Positions 1 to 13,223 of a DNA stretch of 64,000 nucleotides are shown here, in pieces. The notes under the pieces were generated by a model. It searched no databases. It had not been told where the DNA came from and saw only the letters and a program-made list of their open reading frames with translations. The translations under genes and the position numbers were made by a program. Numbering within the stretch: position 1 is the first letter of the stretch; each line of letters starts with the position of its first letter. The DNA is from Daedaleopsis sinensis (taxonomy: Eukaryota > Basidiomycota > Agaricomycetes > Polyporales > Polyporaceae). Location: assembly GCA_033807695.1 (NCBI GenBank), contig CM066307.1, forward strand, positions 2,046,001 to 2,110,000. The letters are read 5' to 3'.

Positions 1-122
1 GAGAGGATTCAGTGGAGACTGAAGTTACATGTTCACCAGATGCCCCTCAACCTCCTACTCACTACCATCATCTCTCAGTAATCCGGGATTACTGTTCCCT
101 TCCTCGACGACTTCGCTTCGCC

Positions 123-3100
123 ATGGCTCATGCCTGGGATCTGTACGCCAAAGGGCTAATGCCTCTTGGATATGGTCATCCGTTGTGGGGACCCGAGCCC
201 GACCCCACATATGGAGAGGTCAGACTCGGGGATGTCGGTTACATCCAGGATGGCCACTTCTGCTTTCTCTTCAATGCTATGCATGGCCCAAGCGATCCCA
301 TAAACCAGGATGGCGTGCCAGACCAATTCGAAGTCTTCACCCCTCCTACCTCGACCACTATTCACAGACCAGACGTCATCACGCAGTCTCAGTTGCATAG
401 CCGGAGCCTGCAGTCGATCGCAATATCCACGACAACCTCTGCCAGGTACGTGTCCGGCGGCTGACTCGACGATGAGTCTGACAAAGAGCGCTCTAGCGAG
501 CTCGGAGTTGCTGCAACTGCTGGCTTGCGGTTTCAATGCAACGAGGAAACGGGAGCGTTGCTGATGCTCAAGCAGCCAGCTCACAAGACCTATCTCAACT
601 GCGCGGTTCACATCCGACGATATATCCGAAATCATCTATCGAGTTGGTGCGATTTTGCGAACCAGGTTCGCGGAATCGGTCTGCAGGAGAAGGACATCAT
701 CTTCATCTCAGGGCACACTAAAACCTCGGTCTGGGCCGAAGCCGCCTTCCACCACACCAATTCGAACGGAGAGCTAGTCATCGGAGGAAGCTGCTTTGTT
801 CCCTCCGTCTCTGGTGATTTCCGCGTCTCCATGTCACGATGTACCGATGCCACGGTATTCTCGAGATATGGACCCCGAGAACTGGTGTCGTCTTGGAGCG
901 AAAACCTCATGGCACTCCCCTGCATGCCCAAGTGCCAGCAGTCTATCTTCGTCAATTATTACAAGATGAAGACCCGCAGATGGCCTCTCCGCGACACAGT
1001 AATTCGAGCTGCGGCAGGGCCCCATGAGCTTCCTGACGACGATGAAGATGGCGATCCCTCTGCAGGAGCGCAGTCGTGGCGTCCGGTCGTTTCTTCGGAT
1101 GACGACTTCGAGGCGTTTGACGAGGTGTGTAGCATCTCACACAAAATACATCGATGCTGAACTTGTCACGAAAGCAGACATATGACCCCGTCGAGTACCT
1201 CCTGGACTATATCCTGAAAGTAAGGCAGTTCATGCTTCGTGTAGTACGACATTGACGAAGTCATGCATAGCACTCCGACGCACAGGTAGCTTGCGCCGAT
1301 GATGATGATCTCGCACGTCTCTTTATGGTCGGTAGGCTGGAAGATGCATACGCGTGGATTTTACTAACCGCCGGTTATCGTAGGATCGAGCATTTCCAGA
1401 GGATTTGGGAAATGCCCTGGAAACCCTAGCACCCCGAGTACTAGTGGATGAGCATGGTGGTGAGTGTGGCAGTTCGCATACGTCAACACTCTATTTGCTG
1501 ATACACCGTTCAGTCGGTACGGTCACGAACGAGCTTCACTTCGATTGTTCAAGTGCCGATCCAGAACCTACTTCGCCTTCGCTTGTCTCTAGCATCAGTC
1601 CTTCGAGCCACGGGCTTCCAATTCGGACGGATACTCCGCTACCGAGTGCAATCCCGCTCGGATCCCCACATACTACTGACATCTCGAGTGCGAGACGGAA
1701 AGGGGGATACGGGTCCCGATCTTCGCGACATGCATTGACGATCGCCGTGGAGCTTGCACGAGAAGCCGTGCGCCTCGACTTACTCGATATCGAGCCTTTG
1801 AGCGCAATGATGGCGTACTCACAGTGCGTGTCCTACCTAGACCAGGCTCTGCAAGGCACAGCACAGGAGAACAACGAAAGGGACACCTCACGAGATCAAG
1901 ACGTTAGACAGGAATCAAAAGTCCAACGACTGCGATCAGTGGTGAGTGCATTGCCTGCAGTTTATTGTCCTATTCTGAGCCACTTCCTCCCCTTACCAAT
2001 AGCGAGACACATACGTAGCTCGAATCAACCATTTGAGCCTGATCTACCCCATTCCACTGCCGTCCTCAGAGCCGGACCTCGTCTCTGAAAACCGGAATCT
2101 CCCTCTCACACCCTCAAACTCTAGTGTCAGAGCCGGTAGCCCTCGTCGCGAGCCTTCTTCCCTTGCGATCCGTGACCCTCTTCCTGTTGGTGGACAATTC
2201 CCCTCCATCTTCGACAGTTGCCACTCGGGGAGTTTCCTCGACCCCGATCCCGACCCCGACCCCATTCCCATTCTTCCTTTACCGCTGGATCTTGTACCCG
2301 ACGATAATGGGCAAGACCAGCCGCTGGGCAAGGAGTTGGAGGACGATGAAAGCGACGAGAAGATCCCAGATGACGCGATGCGGGTCAAGCGGCGCCTCTC
2401 GCGGCCGAATGACAAGCGCCAGCATTCAAGCCGTGGGCTGTTGACGCACGAGCTCCCGGCGATCGCGACGAGCACGCTCACGCGCACGTACAACCTCTCC
2501 GACCCCTCGCTGCCGATGATGCCGCGCACGACTCGCCAGAAGCTCAACACGGAGTTGTCGGAAAGCTTGCAGCGGAATCTAAAGTGGGAGCGGCAGGTGA
2601 GCCGCACGAACCTCATCGCGCAGCGCGCGGGCATAAGCGTGCTGTTCAGCGGGGTGCAGCCGCCCACGGAGATGATCGTGGCCGAGCCTGCTGTTGTGCG
2701 GCAGCAGAGCGACACGGTACAGAGTCCAGGCAGGCAGCTCAGGATGGAGATTCGATCTGGGTCCAACCCGAGCTGGATTCGCAGAGACATCTCGAACCTA
2801 TCCCGCTCCCACCTTTGGTCAAGCAAACACAATACTATGAGGCCAGCGGGAACCACGATAACCATGGATCAAACATCCGACCCTTCAATCGCAACATCTT
2901 TGTTCCTTGGCGACGATTGGTTGGGCTCGACGATTCTCAACGATCTCCTCGTCTGTGCGAACAACTTGTCTGCCTTACTACCAGGAAGAAGAGCATTCGG
3001 AAGCACGGGCGAACCCGAACATGACACTCACCGAGATCATACGCGACCTGTGCAAACCTCATTCAACTTCGACGCACCCGTAGGATCGCCATACCTCGGC

Positions 3101-3277
3101 CATGCGTTTGAGGGTAGGTTACAGTCTGCCTTGAGGTCTGTCTTGTGGCGCTTGAGGCAGTGTACAAGAATAGTGACGGTCGTAAATGACCAAACCCTCA
3201 CGTGCGTTGTACTGCTCTTCGATCATCTCCGGGCATGCGCTAACACAACTCGCATCATAGGTCTACTTCATACATAA
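123..3277 (+). CDS. Gene A: lineage-specific N-terminal module joined to an MIT-like segment
   Basis: The start at 123 (MAHAWDLYAKG) is chosen because paralogs B and C begin at the same motif (MVAAWDIYADQ, MTPAWDIYARE). Exon 1 runs to about 446; exon 2 (about 497-1124) carries the shared module, including HKTYLNCAVHIRRYIRNHL and FRVSMSRCTDATVFSR. Small exons follow (YDPVEYLLDYILK; a DDDDLARLF piece; FPEDLGNALETLAPRVLVDE). An in-phase 54-nt intron at about 1462-1515 then leads to an MIT-like helical region (ALTIAVELAREAVRLDLLD ... MMAYSQCVSYLDQAL), continued after the intron at about 1942-2003 by RDTYVARINHLSLIYPIPLP. Further on there is an acidic segment and MMPRTTRQKLNTELSESLQ followed by RNLKWERQ, a motif I associate with fungal areA-like DUF3295 proteins. 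MIT domains bind ESCRT-III tails, so a membrane-trafficking role is possible; the N-terminal module has no function I recognise. It may instead be two adjacent genes. The 3' end is uncertain. Confidence 0.55.
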
Positions 3278-3287
3278 TTCTCGCTCG

Positions 3288-4534
3288 CGTATGGGACGAG
3301 GATGACATGTGTATTCCCCCCTTTGATATCCCACGGGGCCTTAGGTACGCGCACCAGTGCGGTGAAATTGCTGCTGCTCATCACAAAATTAGTGTCGCTT
3401 CCAGAAGAGTCCCCAAACGACGACCCACTGATACAGCGCGAAAGGAGTGGGTGTGGGCCGACACAATGATCCTCCATTCTCCGTCGAGTGAAACACTAAG
3501 CGCTGTGTTGTGGTCGATGCTTGGTCTTCCATCCAACTGGCCTAACACTCTGGATCTCCCTGGTGACATTGGTTTGCTGCAAGACGCTCGCAGTGTAAGT
3601 TAGCGAGCACGTTGCACACGTGTATCCTTTAGCCACTCACCCTCCCATTCTCAGGACACGGAAAGCTCGGCGAGGTCGTCAATTACTCGGAGCTCGTACA
3701 ACACAGGCGATACGACCTCAGCAGCCACAAACATTCTGACGACTCACCGTCAACCCGACGAAGAAGCACGACAGGGTAGGTACTCCTTCATAAGATTGAG
3801 AGGACTGGCTGAACTCATGTCTATGGGCATTGTGTATTCATAGAAGGGACACATGGGGAACTAGGGAATAGGATGTCCGCCACCGGACGCCTCACTTCAG
3901 GCAACTCATCATCCTCATTGCGCCTCGGCAACTCGTATTCACCGGCACGGCCTTTTGAGCACGATTTCCGAGACTCTACCTCCCTCACTGCATCAGTTTC
4001 ACGACGCCTCTCACCGGGTGCTCCATTGCACGAAGTGACTTCACCATACAGGCACCCACGGTACGACCCTCGCGCACTGGGAACTGCTCATATCGTTGCA
4101 TGTGCGTTATTCGGTCTGTACAATGACGTCGCGCATAGCTTGCTGATTGCGCATGATCAGACTCGTACGAGAGCTCAGTCAGTGGGTCGACGCCCACCCG
4201 CGACAAAGTTATGGACGACTTTGACAAACAAGCTCAGACTTCACCAAGAACATCAAGTCTTCAGCAACAGACTCCTCCCACGACTTACCCACTGGTCCTC
4301 ACTTGTGACTCAGAGGTTACTTCTCCTCATCTTCCTTCCTCGACGCTCACGGAGTTGATCTCTCGTCGACTCACCCTTCCCGCAAGTGAGAGAGGCTTGC
4401 AGGCTGGCCGAGTATCATCAGACATATCCAACGAGAATGAACAGTCAAGACTCGGCACTCGTAGCAACATGACCGAGTCTTCACTGTCTCAGTCCAACAC
4501 ACACACCACCGCAAACTACCGCGACAGGGGATAG
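3288..4534 (+). other. Probable 3' exons of gene A or a separate Ser/Thr-rich gene
   Basis: Open segments with usable splice signals continue past the stop at 3277: one containing VWDEDDMCIPPFDIPRGL, one ending DLPGDIGLLQDARS before a GTAAGT donor at about 3596, one containing DTESSARSSITRSSYNT, and one with EGTHGELGNRMSATGRLTSG joined in phase after the acceptor near 3841. The last part (about 4211-4534) is Ser/Thr-rich and low in complexity. No domain is recognised. It reads as a disordered tail, but I cannot decide whether it belongs to gene A. Confidence 0.3.
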
Positions 4535-5205
4535 GCTCGCGAACAATCTTCGGACGCACCGTGCGTATTGAACTCTCTCACTACCCTACCGTTTTCAGGC
4601 ATCCTACGCTCTCACTAGTGTATCATCCTCTTTTTCCCCCTTCGCCCTCCTGGCGAACTTCTCCTTGTCAGACTCATCGGTTAGCGTCCACTGCTTTACA
4701 TGCTATGGCACCTCGACACGTATTATCTGTTAGCACCGATGCACCGTGTGGAACTCTCTCGATCCCCCCTTTGCCCATCATCCTCATTGCTTCGCACTAG
4801 GTTCTTTGCACATCCCCATCTTCTACAACTCTATACCTACCTCGTCGAAGTGAATTCGTGTCATGCCTCGTAGCTATTGTGTCTAAATTACATCTCATCG
4901 CTCCATCGCTGCCGGCATAGTGTGCGTATTGAACACATAACATCTGTCATCAAGCACACCCCTCCATGGTCTTGTGCAATGTGCTATCATAGAGGCTACT
5001 CAGGACATCGGCCGACTCGACCGTAGCCTTGACACATCAAGAAACATTGAGTTACGAGGCAACATCAGAGTCACACCGAGCATTGGGTCTTGAGTTAGGC
5101 GGTGGTCGTGCCGTTAACATCTTATCTGCTCTCCTGCTTTCTGCTACGATGCATTGATGCCAGGCTCGTGTGCTAGCATCCGTCTGATGTACATTGCATG
5201 TCTAT
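4535..5205. other. Intergenic, between gene A region and CCT5
   Basis: I see no convincing coding segment, RNA gene or repeat. It would hold the 3' flanks of two convergent genes (gene A region on + and CCT5 on -). Confidence 0.5.
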
Positions 5206-7590
5206 TCATTCTGCGTCTGCGTCCCCTGAAACGATGACGTCGTCTGTGGTTACGAGATCGCGATCGCAGAGGTCAGCGATGGCCCTCTACGCGGGGGCAT
5301 GCTAAAGAATAGCGACTCACCGATCTTGAGTACCGCCCGAACGAGCTGGGTCGCGAGCAGGTACTGCTGCCGTTTCGAGATGAGCGGGTCATACACATTT
5401 TGCTTCTTCATGTCTGCATTAAGTGCGCGTAGAACGGCCTCAGTACAACGCCTTACACGAGAGTATCGGAACGTACCGTTCTGGTTCTTGCCCATGCAGT
5501 CGATGCCGAGCATCGAGTTACCTTCCTTGACCTGCCTGCTCTTTACCTCGGCGAGCGTCTCGATCGGGGAGAGGCCGCTGTTCTCTGCGAGCGCGAGCGG
5601 GATCGCGTCAAGCGCAGACGCAAATGCGCGCATCGCGTACTGCTCAATCGACGGAATCTGTAAAGAGTACTCGATGTTAGCCAGGTCACTCAAATTGCAG
5701 CGCTAAAGATACACTAACCTCGTCCGCAGCTTTGCCCACCGCCAGCGAACAGCTAATGTCTGCTGCACCACCGCCGTAGACGACGCGGTCATCGACAACG
5801 AGGTTCCGGACGGCGCAGATCGCATCGTGGAGCGCACGCTTCGCCTCGTCGACGATCTGAATGCCACAAGGTAAGCTAGATGTCCGGAGGTAGATAACGA
5901 TGCCGCATAGCACACGCACCATCTTGTTGCTTCCCCGCACGAAGACGGTCACTGTCCGAGCGTTCGCGCACTCCTCGATGACGAGCATCTTGTCGCGCGT
6001 CGTGCCAAAGGTGACTTCACGCACGATTCCTGCGCGACCAAGCTTCTCTGCTGTGAGGTCCTCGAACCGCGGCACGATGCGTCCATTGGTCGCGATCGCA
6101 ATGAGCTGATTGCGAGGTCAGGTATGGTTCTCTCTAATGAATAGCACATACCTCGATCTCCGGGCCGCCGACCCACCGCACTGCTGGGAGGTCATTCTGC
6201 ATGAGGAGATGGTTGGCCTCATCGTCGAAGCCCCACTGGCAGATAACCAGATTTGCGCCCGTGTCCTTGACGCGCTTGATCATCTCTTCAAACTTGCCCT
6301 TCTCGTACTCGCGCAACTTCTTATACTCCTCCACACTCGTGATCTCCAGCTTGTGCTTGGTCTTAGGCCGTGGGGGCTCGAACGGACATGTGAGGATCGC
6401 AAGGCGCGCGTCACGCACGGAGCTCGGCATCTGCGGATGGGACATGTCTTTGTCGATGAGTACGCCACGGATGAGTGTGGTGTCCCCTAGTGAGCCGCCG
6501 ACTTTGCCGTCGACCTTGATGAGATCGAAGGGCACGTCCTTCCGCTCGAGGTCCGCGACAGCCATGACGGCTTCTACCGCAATTTCAGCGAAGTGTTGGT
6601 GGTTTTTTGATACACTGGAAATATGTCAGCATCGCAGGCACGACATTCAGGGCGACTTAGTGAGTAAAAGTGAGCTTGTTCAAGAGCATCACGCTCATGA
6701 CCACACAAGCCTTACGGATGTGAAATGGGCGTCAGAAGCGGACGGAGGATAGGGCATCGCGCAGTTGTATGGAATGGTGACGGTCGAGGGGAAGAGTAGA
6801 CGGCGGAAGGCATGGCATGGAAAACTCAACCAACAGCAGAGAAACACGTACATTTTGCTTCCGAGACTAGTCATGGCAGTTTTCAGGAGGTTTGAGGTAT
6901 CATCCTTGGAATACTGGACGCGGTCGGATATCCGATCTAAGTGCTCGACCGCGACCGCGCATGCACGGTCGAAGCCGTCCGCTATCCGGATAGGGTGGAG
7001 GCCGCGATCAAGGAGCTCTTCGCTTTGTTCGAGCAGTGCACCGGCGAGAACTAAAGAGGTGTAAGGAAAGCCCTGGATAAAGCGCGGGCGTTACGAACCT
7101 ACTACACCCGTGGTACCATCTCCAATCTCATCGTCCTGACTTTTTGACAGTTGCACGAGCAGCTTCGCGATCTGGTGCTCCACCTCCATCTGCGTGAGAA
7201 TCGTTGCACCATCGTTTGTGACCGTGATTTCGCCATCGGGGGATATGAGGATCTTGTCAAGACCTAAACGGAGGAACAGGCCGATGAGATGGAAGCGGGT
7301 GCACGCGAGGATAGCATGTTCGAACCTCTTGGCCCAAGGGAAGTTCGGATGATGTTCGCGACTGTTCGTGCAGCAAGAATATGTGACTGAGTCACTGTGA
7401 GTTGGACGCTTTTCCGACACGGTCAAGCACAAACTTTGATTGCCTCTACACCATGGCTCCTTGTCTTCTTCCCCTGCTCCCGCAGAATGATAAAAGGCCG
7501 ACCATACTGCAAGGCCGGTCAGCATATAGTGAAGAAATACAGTGTATATTTCACCTCGTCGGTTGCATACATCGCCTGTGGTTGAGCCAT
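5206..7590 (-). CDS. CCT5: T-complex protein 1 subunit epsilon (CCT5)
   Basis: One of eight subunits of the cytosolic group II chaperonin TRiC/CCT, which folds actin, tubulin and WD40 proteins with ATP. Start [12 protein letters not shown] at 7590, then exons with [30 protein letters not shown] and [19 protein letters not shown] is the ATP-binding motif of the equatorial domain. The apical domain includes [17 protein letters not shown] and [17 protein letters not shown], which are specific to the epsilon subunit. Near the C terminus [18 protein letters not shown] and [14 protein letters not shown] are present. The last exon, after an intron in the codon following LKI, gives [12 protein letters not shown] and stop at 5206. 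Every conserved block is present, interrupted by many short introns. There is no sign of a break. Confidence 0.95.
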
Positions 7591-8567
7591 GGTGGAGGAA
7601 GTGAGAGGGTGAAATAACGAAGTCCAAAGCGCGCGCAGACGAAATCTCCAGACCGGACTAGCGCCCATTATGACCGGTGACTGAACTGTCACACACGTGA
7701 CACGTCTTGTGTCACAATACATTTGGCGCTTACTGCCTTCAACCACTCACCCATCATGCCGCCGGTCACTGGCAGGGCATCCGACGATCGTTGATCTATT
7801 GTCTCAGACTCAGCACACAAGACGATGTATCGAAGGCGGTATGTTGCCTCAGAGTCAGCCTACATTTTGCATGTTCAACGCGTTGACAGTGCAATGGTCC
7901 TATTGTGCACAAAGTTAACTTTCAAATTGAGTCACTGCTGCATCTTGTGCCTCGCTTTCAGCTGGGCAGGAACACTGTTTGGTGGACCTGCTAAGCGATG
8001 CATAAGGCGAGCTTGCATATTTACTGTTTAACGACTGTATGGTACGCCGCAGTCTCATCACACCTATCATTGACGTCTAAGGAAAATTCACTACTTTAGG
8101 GCTATGCCCCGTTGCGTCTCTCGGTTCTACAATGTACATTGTCCGATAGAGAGGAGGCTACATATAAAGTGTGAGACATGGCCACCTTGGCTTCGATCGG
8201 CCTGCGATTGGAATTTTGACAACTAGAGCGCGTCATGCCGCTGCTTGCATGTTCTTGCATCATCTACTGACCTGGCCTCATTACAGGAACAGTGTGCACA
8301 GCGTCTGAAAACTATCGCAGTGAGCTAGTGTATGGCGTCCGACACCTACCCTTGCTCCGATAGGGGGAAGAGCATGGGTCCTAGCGCGATGCGCGTGCCC
8401 GCCCCACCAACCCCTGACACCCACCCAGTGGTAAGAAAACCGATCATGTATCACTGAAAGGCAATGGAGTCAGTATTGTTCTTGACGAGACATATTAAAG
8501 GGACCGTTTCGACTGCTCGTACGAGCTCGCAAGTCGCGACGTTATACGGCGTATCCTCCCAATTCCC
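7591..8567. other. Intergenic, divergent promoter region of CCT5 and the next gene
   Basis: It lies between two divergent starts. No coding exon or repeat that I can support; short open frames here lack splice or codon support. Confidence 0.5.
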
Positions 8568-9261
8568 ATGGCGGACCTTGATCAAGCAGGCAATGCTCAA
8601 GCGGGCCACAACCCTACGGTCGATAGCAGGGAAGGGCGGAACGAATCAGATCCTCAGGTCCCTGAACCCCCTACCCCCGGTAAGTGCGGTATCTTGCATC
8701 TATCTACCTTCCGTGTCCTCACTGCGGCTGATACAGTATATGCACGCGATTTGCTGGCACTATTCCACAAGAACAGCCCGCGTACATACACCGGACCCGT
8801 AATCGACTTCCCAGAATTTCTTCACAATGGCGGCATTCCCGTTGAGCATCGCGACGGTACCAAGGATGATGTTCCGATCCCCGTCCTACTCGAACACAGC
8901 TCGTCTGACGATCAGGTGCGCACAGCGAGCTCGCTGTATCCGCATACCAGTGACTGACATTGGATTCATCCAGCCTGACCCTTGGGACGAGCAGCTGGCC
9001 TCGTCGACCCTGGATGAGCTGGAGGCTATTCTTTCTAATACGTATTGCCACAACTGCGTCCTCGAAGTCCCCCACCGGGCACTTGACCGCATCCCACCTG
9101 AATACCTGTTCCTGACCTTTACCCCGCCGGATGGACGGCCCCGCGACCCTCGTACGCTCGTTGTGAAGTGCCCGGACCCGGCGTGCAAGCTCGGACGCAA
9201 GAACAAGAAGCTATGTCTGCTTTGCGTGCATCGCATCTGCAATGTCAACTTCGAAGGCTAA
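8568..9261 (+). CDS. Hypothetical Cys-rich protein of 192 residues
   Basis: Three exons join in frame: 8568-8679, 8737-8915 and 8974-9261, with GT-AG introns of 57 and 58 nt. The N terminus (MADLDQAGNAQAGHNP) is polar and probably disordered. The middle has YARDLLALFHKNSPRTYTGP and an acidic stretch. The C-terminal third carries paired cysteines (CHNC, CPDPAC, CLLCVHRIC) typical of a zinc-binding knuckle. I do not recognise the family. Its neighbours, CCT5 and PP2A, are divergent and convergent with it and give no functional hint. The model is supported by the frame-preserving introns rather than by homology. Confidence 0.55.
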
Positions 9262-9637
9262 TGCACGAGGCTGAAGAAGGGGATGCATCCAAGACGTTCG
9301 TGTGGAAGGGAGCCGATGGAAGCCCTCCGGGTGAGAAACCCCAGGCATCGACAAGCTCACCGGAGGCCAGTGCGCACTTGGTGGTTTCCAGTATCGTGAA
9401 TACTTACGACGCATACACGCCTATTCCATTCGTTCGGGAGATTCCCTGTATTACACCGTTGTTGTCTGTCTAACCATTTACAAGCACGTCTGTTTATACG
9501 TTCAGAATGTACACGAGAGGTATCATCTTTGCAATCGGAGCGTCCGACCAATGCTACAAAGTACGGATGTACGGTAAATGCTGTACTAATGACACGAGTC
9601 CGCATGTGCGAGCAGGAGCCGAATGAGTGACAGCAGA
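9262..9637. other. Short intergenic between convergent genes
   Basis: 3' flanks of the Cys-rich gene (+) and PP2A (-). A frame running from within the last exon of the Cys-rich gene to 9473 is probably a shadow or an alternative 3' end of that gene. Confidence 0.4.
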
Positions 9638-11350
<1,713 letters not shown>

Positions 11351-11643
11351 CGTGTTTTGCGGGCGTGGTGGGGGTTCGGGACAAGGGCTGTGGTGGGTGA
11401 TGCGTGTTAGCTCTCCTCAACTCGGACACATACGTGACATAGACGCACTGAAGTCATGCGTTATGGTCACGGTCACGCACGGACTGCCATCGCTCCTTAA
11501 GAGGCCATCTTACCCTTGACTCTCCCCGCCTTCCTCCCCGCCTTCCCCGCCACATCCCTCCTTTCTCGACCCGCTGCTTGAAGTTAGCACGTACTGCCCG
11601 CCAATAGAGATACCGAGAAACCAATCTAGAGGAAGCATTTATC
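11351..11643. promoter_or_regulatory. Shared upstream region of PP2A (-) and eIF1A (+)
   Basis: The 293 nt separate two divergent start codons, so it should contain both promoters and 5' UTRs. It has a pyrimidine-rich tract (about 11512-11575, rich in CCTTCC and CCCCGCC) upstream of the eIF1A start. No TATA box is evident, as usual for housekeeping genes. Confidence 0.5.
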
Positions 11644-12316
11644 ATGCCGAAGGTACGCTAATGCTTCGAAGCCATCGAGAATTTTGCTGACTCGCTTTCC
11701 GCTCCTCAGAACAAGGGAAAGGTTCGTAACGAGGACTAGAACTCCCTTTGACCAGTCTAATGCTCCGATCAACAGGGTGGTAAGAACCGGAGACGTGGAA
11801 AGAACGAGAACGACGACGACAAGCGCGAGCTAGTTTTCCGTGAAGATGGTCAGGAGTATGCGCAGGTGACGAAGATGTTGGGCAACGGCCGCCTGGAGGC
11901 TATGTGCTTCGATGGCGAGAAACGGCTGGCGCATATTCGGGGCAAGATGCGGAAGAAGGTGCGTCACCGATCATGCTATCGGATGAATGTGGTATTCATC
12001 TTGTGGCGACTCGCTTCCTTCGATCTAGGTCTGGATCAACCAAGGAGACATCATCCTCATATCCCTGCGAGACTTCCAGGACGACAAGGCTGATGTGATT
12101 GTGAAATACACCGCGGACGAGGCGCGAAGTTGTACGTGCGCCGAATATGGTTCCTAGTTACATCCAGCCTAACGTCAACTATGGCTTCTAGTGAAGGCCT
12201 ACGGCGAACTTCCCGAGAATGCGAAGATCAACGAGACCGAGACGTTCGGCGATGAGGAGGGCGAGTGCACTTTCGAGTTCGGCGAAGACGAGGAGGTCGA
12301 CATCGACGATATCTGA
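11644..12316 (+). CDS. Translation initiation factor eIF1A
   Basis: eIF1A binds the 40S A site and, with eIF1, promotes scanning and start-codon selection. Exon 1 is only ATGCCGAAG (11644-11652); a second tiny exon encodes NKGKG; the third gives the basic N-terminal tail ([20 protein letters not shown]). The OB fold follows: [55 protein letters not shown]. The acidic C-terminal tail ends in [10 protein letters not shown], the conserved DIDDI end that contacts eIF5B. The total is about 143 residues, normal for the family. Confidence 0.95.
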
Positions 12317-13223
12317 AGACCATGTATTCTATCCTGTATTGTCTTGGGCAGCATCCCCGGTGTACAGTGTACCATCCTATCGTACCTACCATCCTTGCGA
12401 TGTCTTGTTAGCTCTTGGTTCGTCCCCATCCGCGGTGTATCAGGCTCTCAAATGCGATTACCTCATCTCCAGGGCTACCATTCTACAGCGGGACATGCTT
12501 TCTCCGACAATTCGTACATCAAGCTCCGTGCACGTCGACCGCGACCTGGGGATCTCGTTCCCAATCCAGAGGGGATCCCCGCCTACGCCTTCACGCAGCC
12601 AAGTGCGAGGCAGTGAAGCATTCCCGGGCGCTATGGAAACGACGCTGAGTGCCCTGTCCTAAGTACGTGATCGAAGTTGCTCCTACCGGTACCCTTTCGA
12701 GCTCTCGGAACCTCACTGGGATGGGGAACGCCATCGTTTGAGTTGAGGCGAACACAATAAGCGGCGCGAGAAAGACTGCGAGACGCATGAGGTACTAGGG
12801 GGTGGATTGGAGGGAAGGCTGTCTGAGGGTGCACTGGGTATGGTTCTCTGCATACGTGGCTTCGGATAGCTTAGTTTCTAGACCCACTCTCAGCGCTTCG
12901 ACGACTGCGCCGAACGGCCCGAACAAGTTCGTCGTGGAGGGAGGAAGCTCATGGATTGCATCTGGAATTGCTCTGCCATCATTCTCGCTGAAGGCCGCTG
13001 TCACAGTTGTGCGCAGACCATGTCTATACTCCTATTGAATGGAGAGCGCAAGTGAGAAACAACTACATGAGACCTTGAGCCTCTTTGCGAGGCCATCTCC
13101 TCATACTGAGTCTAGGGCAACAACGGACGGCCCCTCTCGAACCAGTCGCAATGAGGTCCCGCCGGGTCCCTCCCGTTCACCTGTTGCTCCTATTGCAATC
13201 TGTGCTGCAGGCTCTCCATGTGT
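12317..13223. other. Intergenic with a possible small secreted-protein exon
   Basis: On the minus strand a frame starting at 12788 opens with a signal-peptide-like stretch (MRLAVFLAPLIVFASTQT, then MAFPIP) and runs to a possible GT donor after about 40 residues; no convincing downstream exon was found. Another minus-strand open stretch lies at about 12795-13004. Neither has a recognised domain. The eIF1A 3' UTR should occupy the first part. Confidence 0.3.

Noticed and set aside
12344..12660. Plus-strand open frames after eIF1A
   Set aside because: They overlap the expected 3' UTR and an opposite open frame, with no domain and no clear splice structure.
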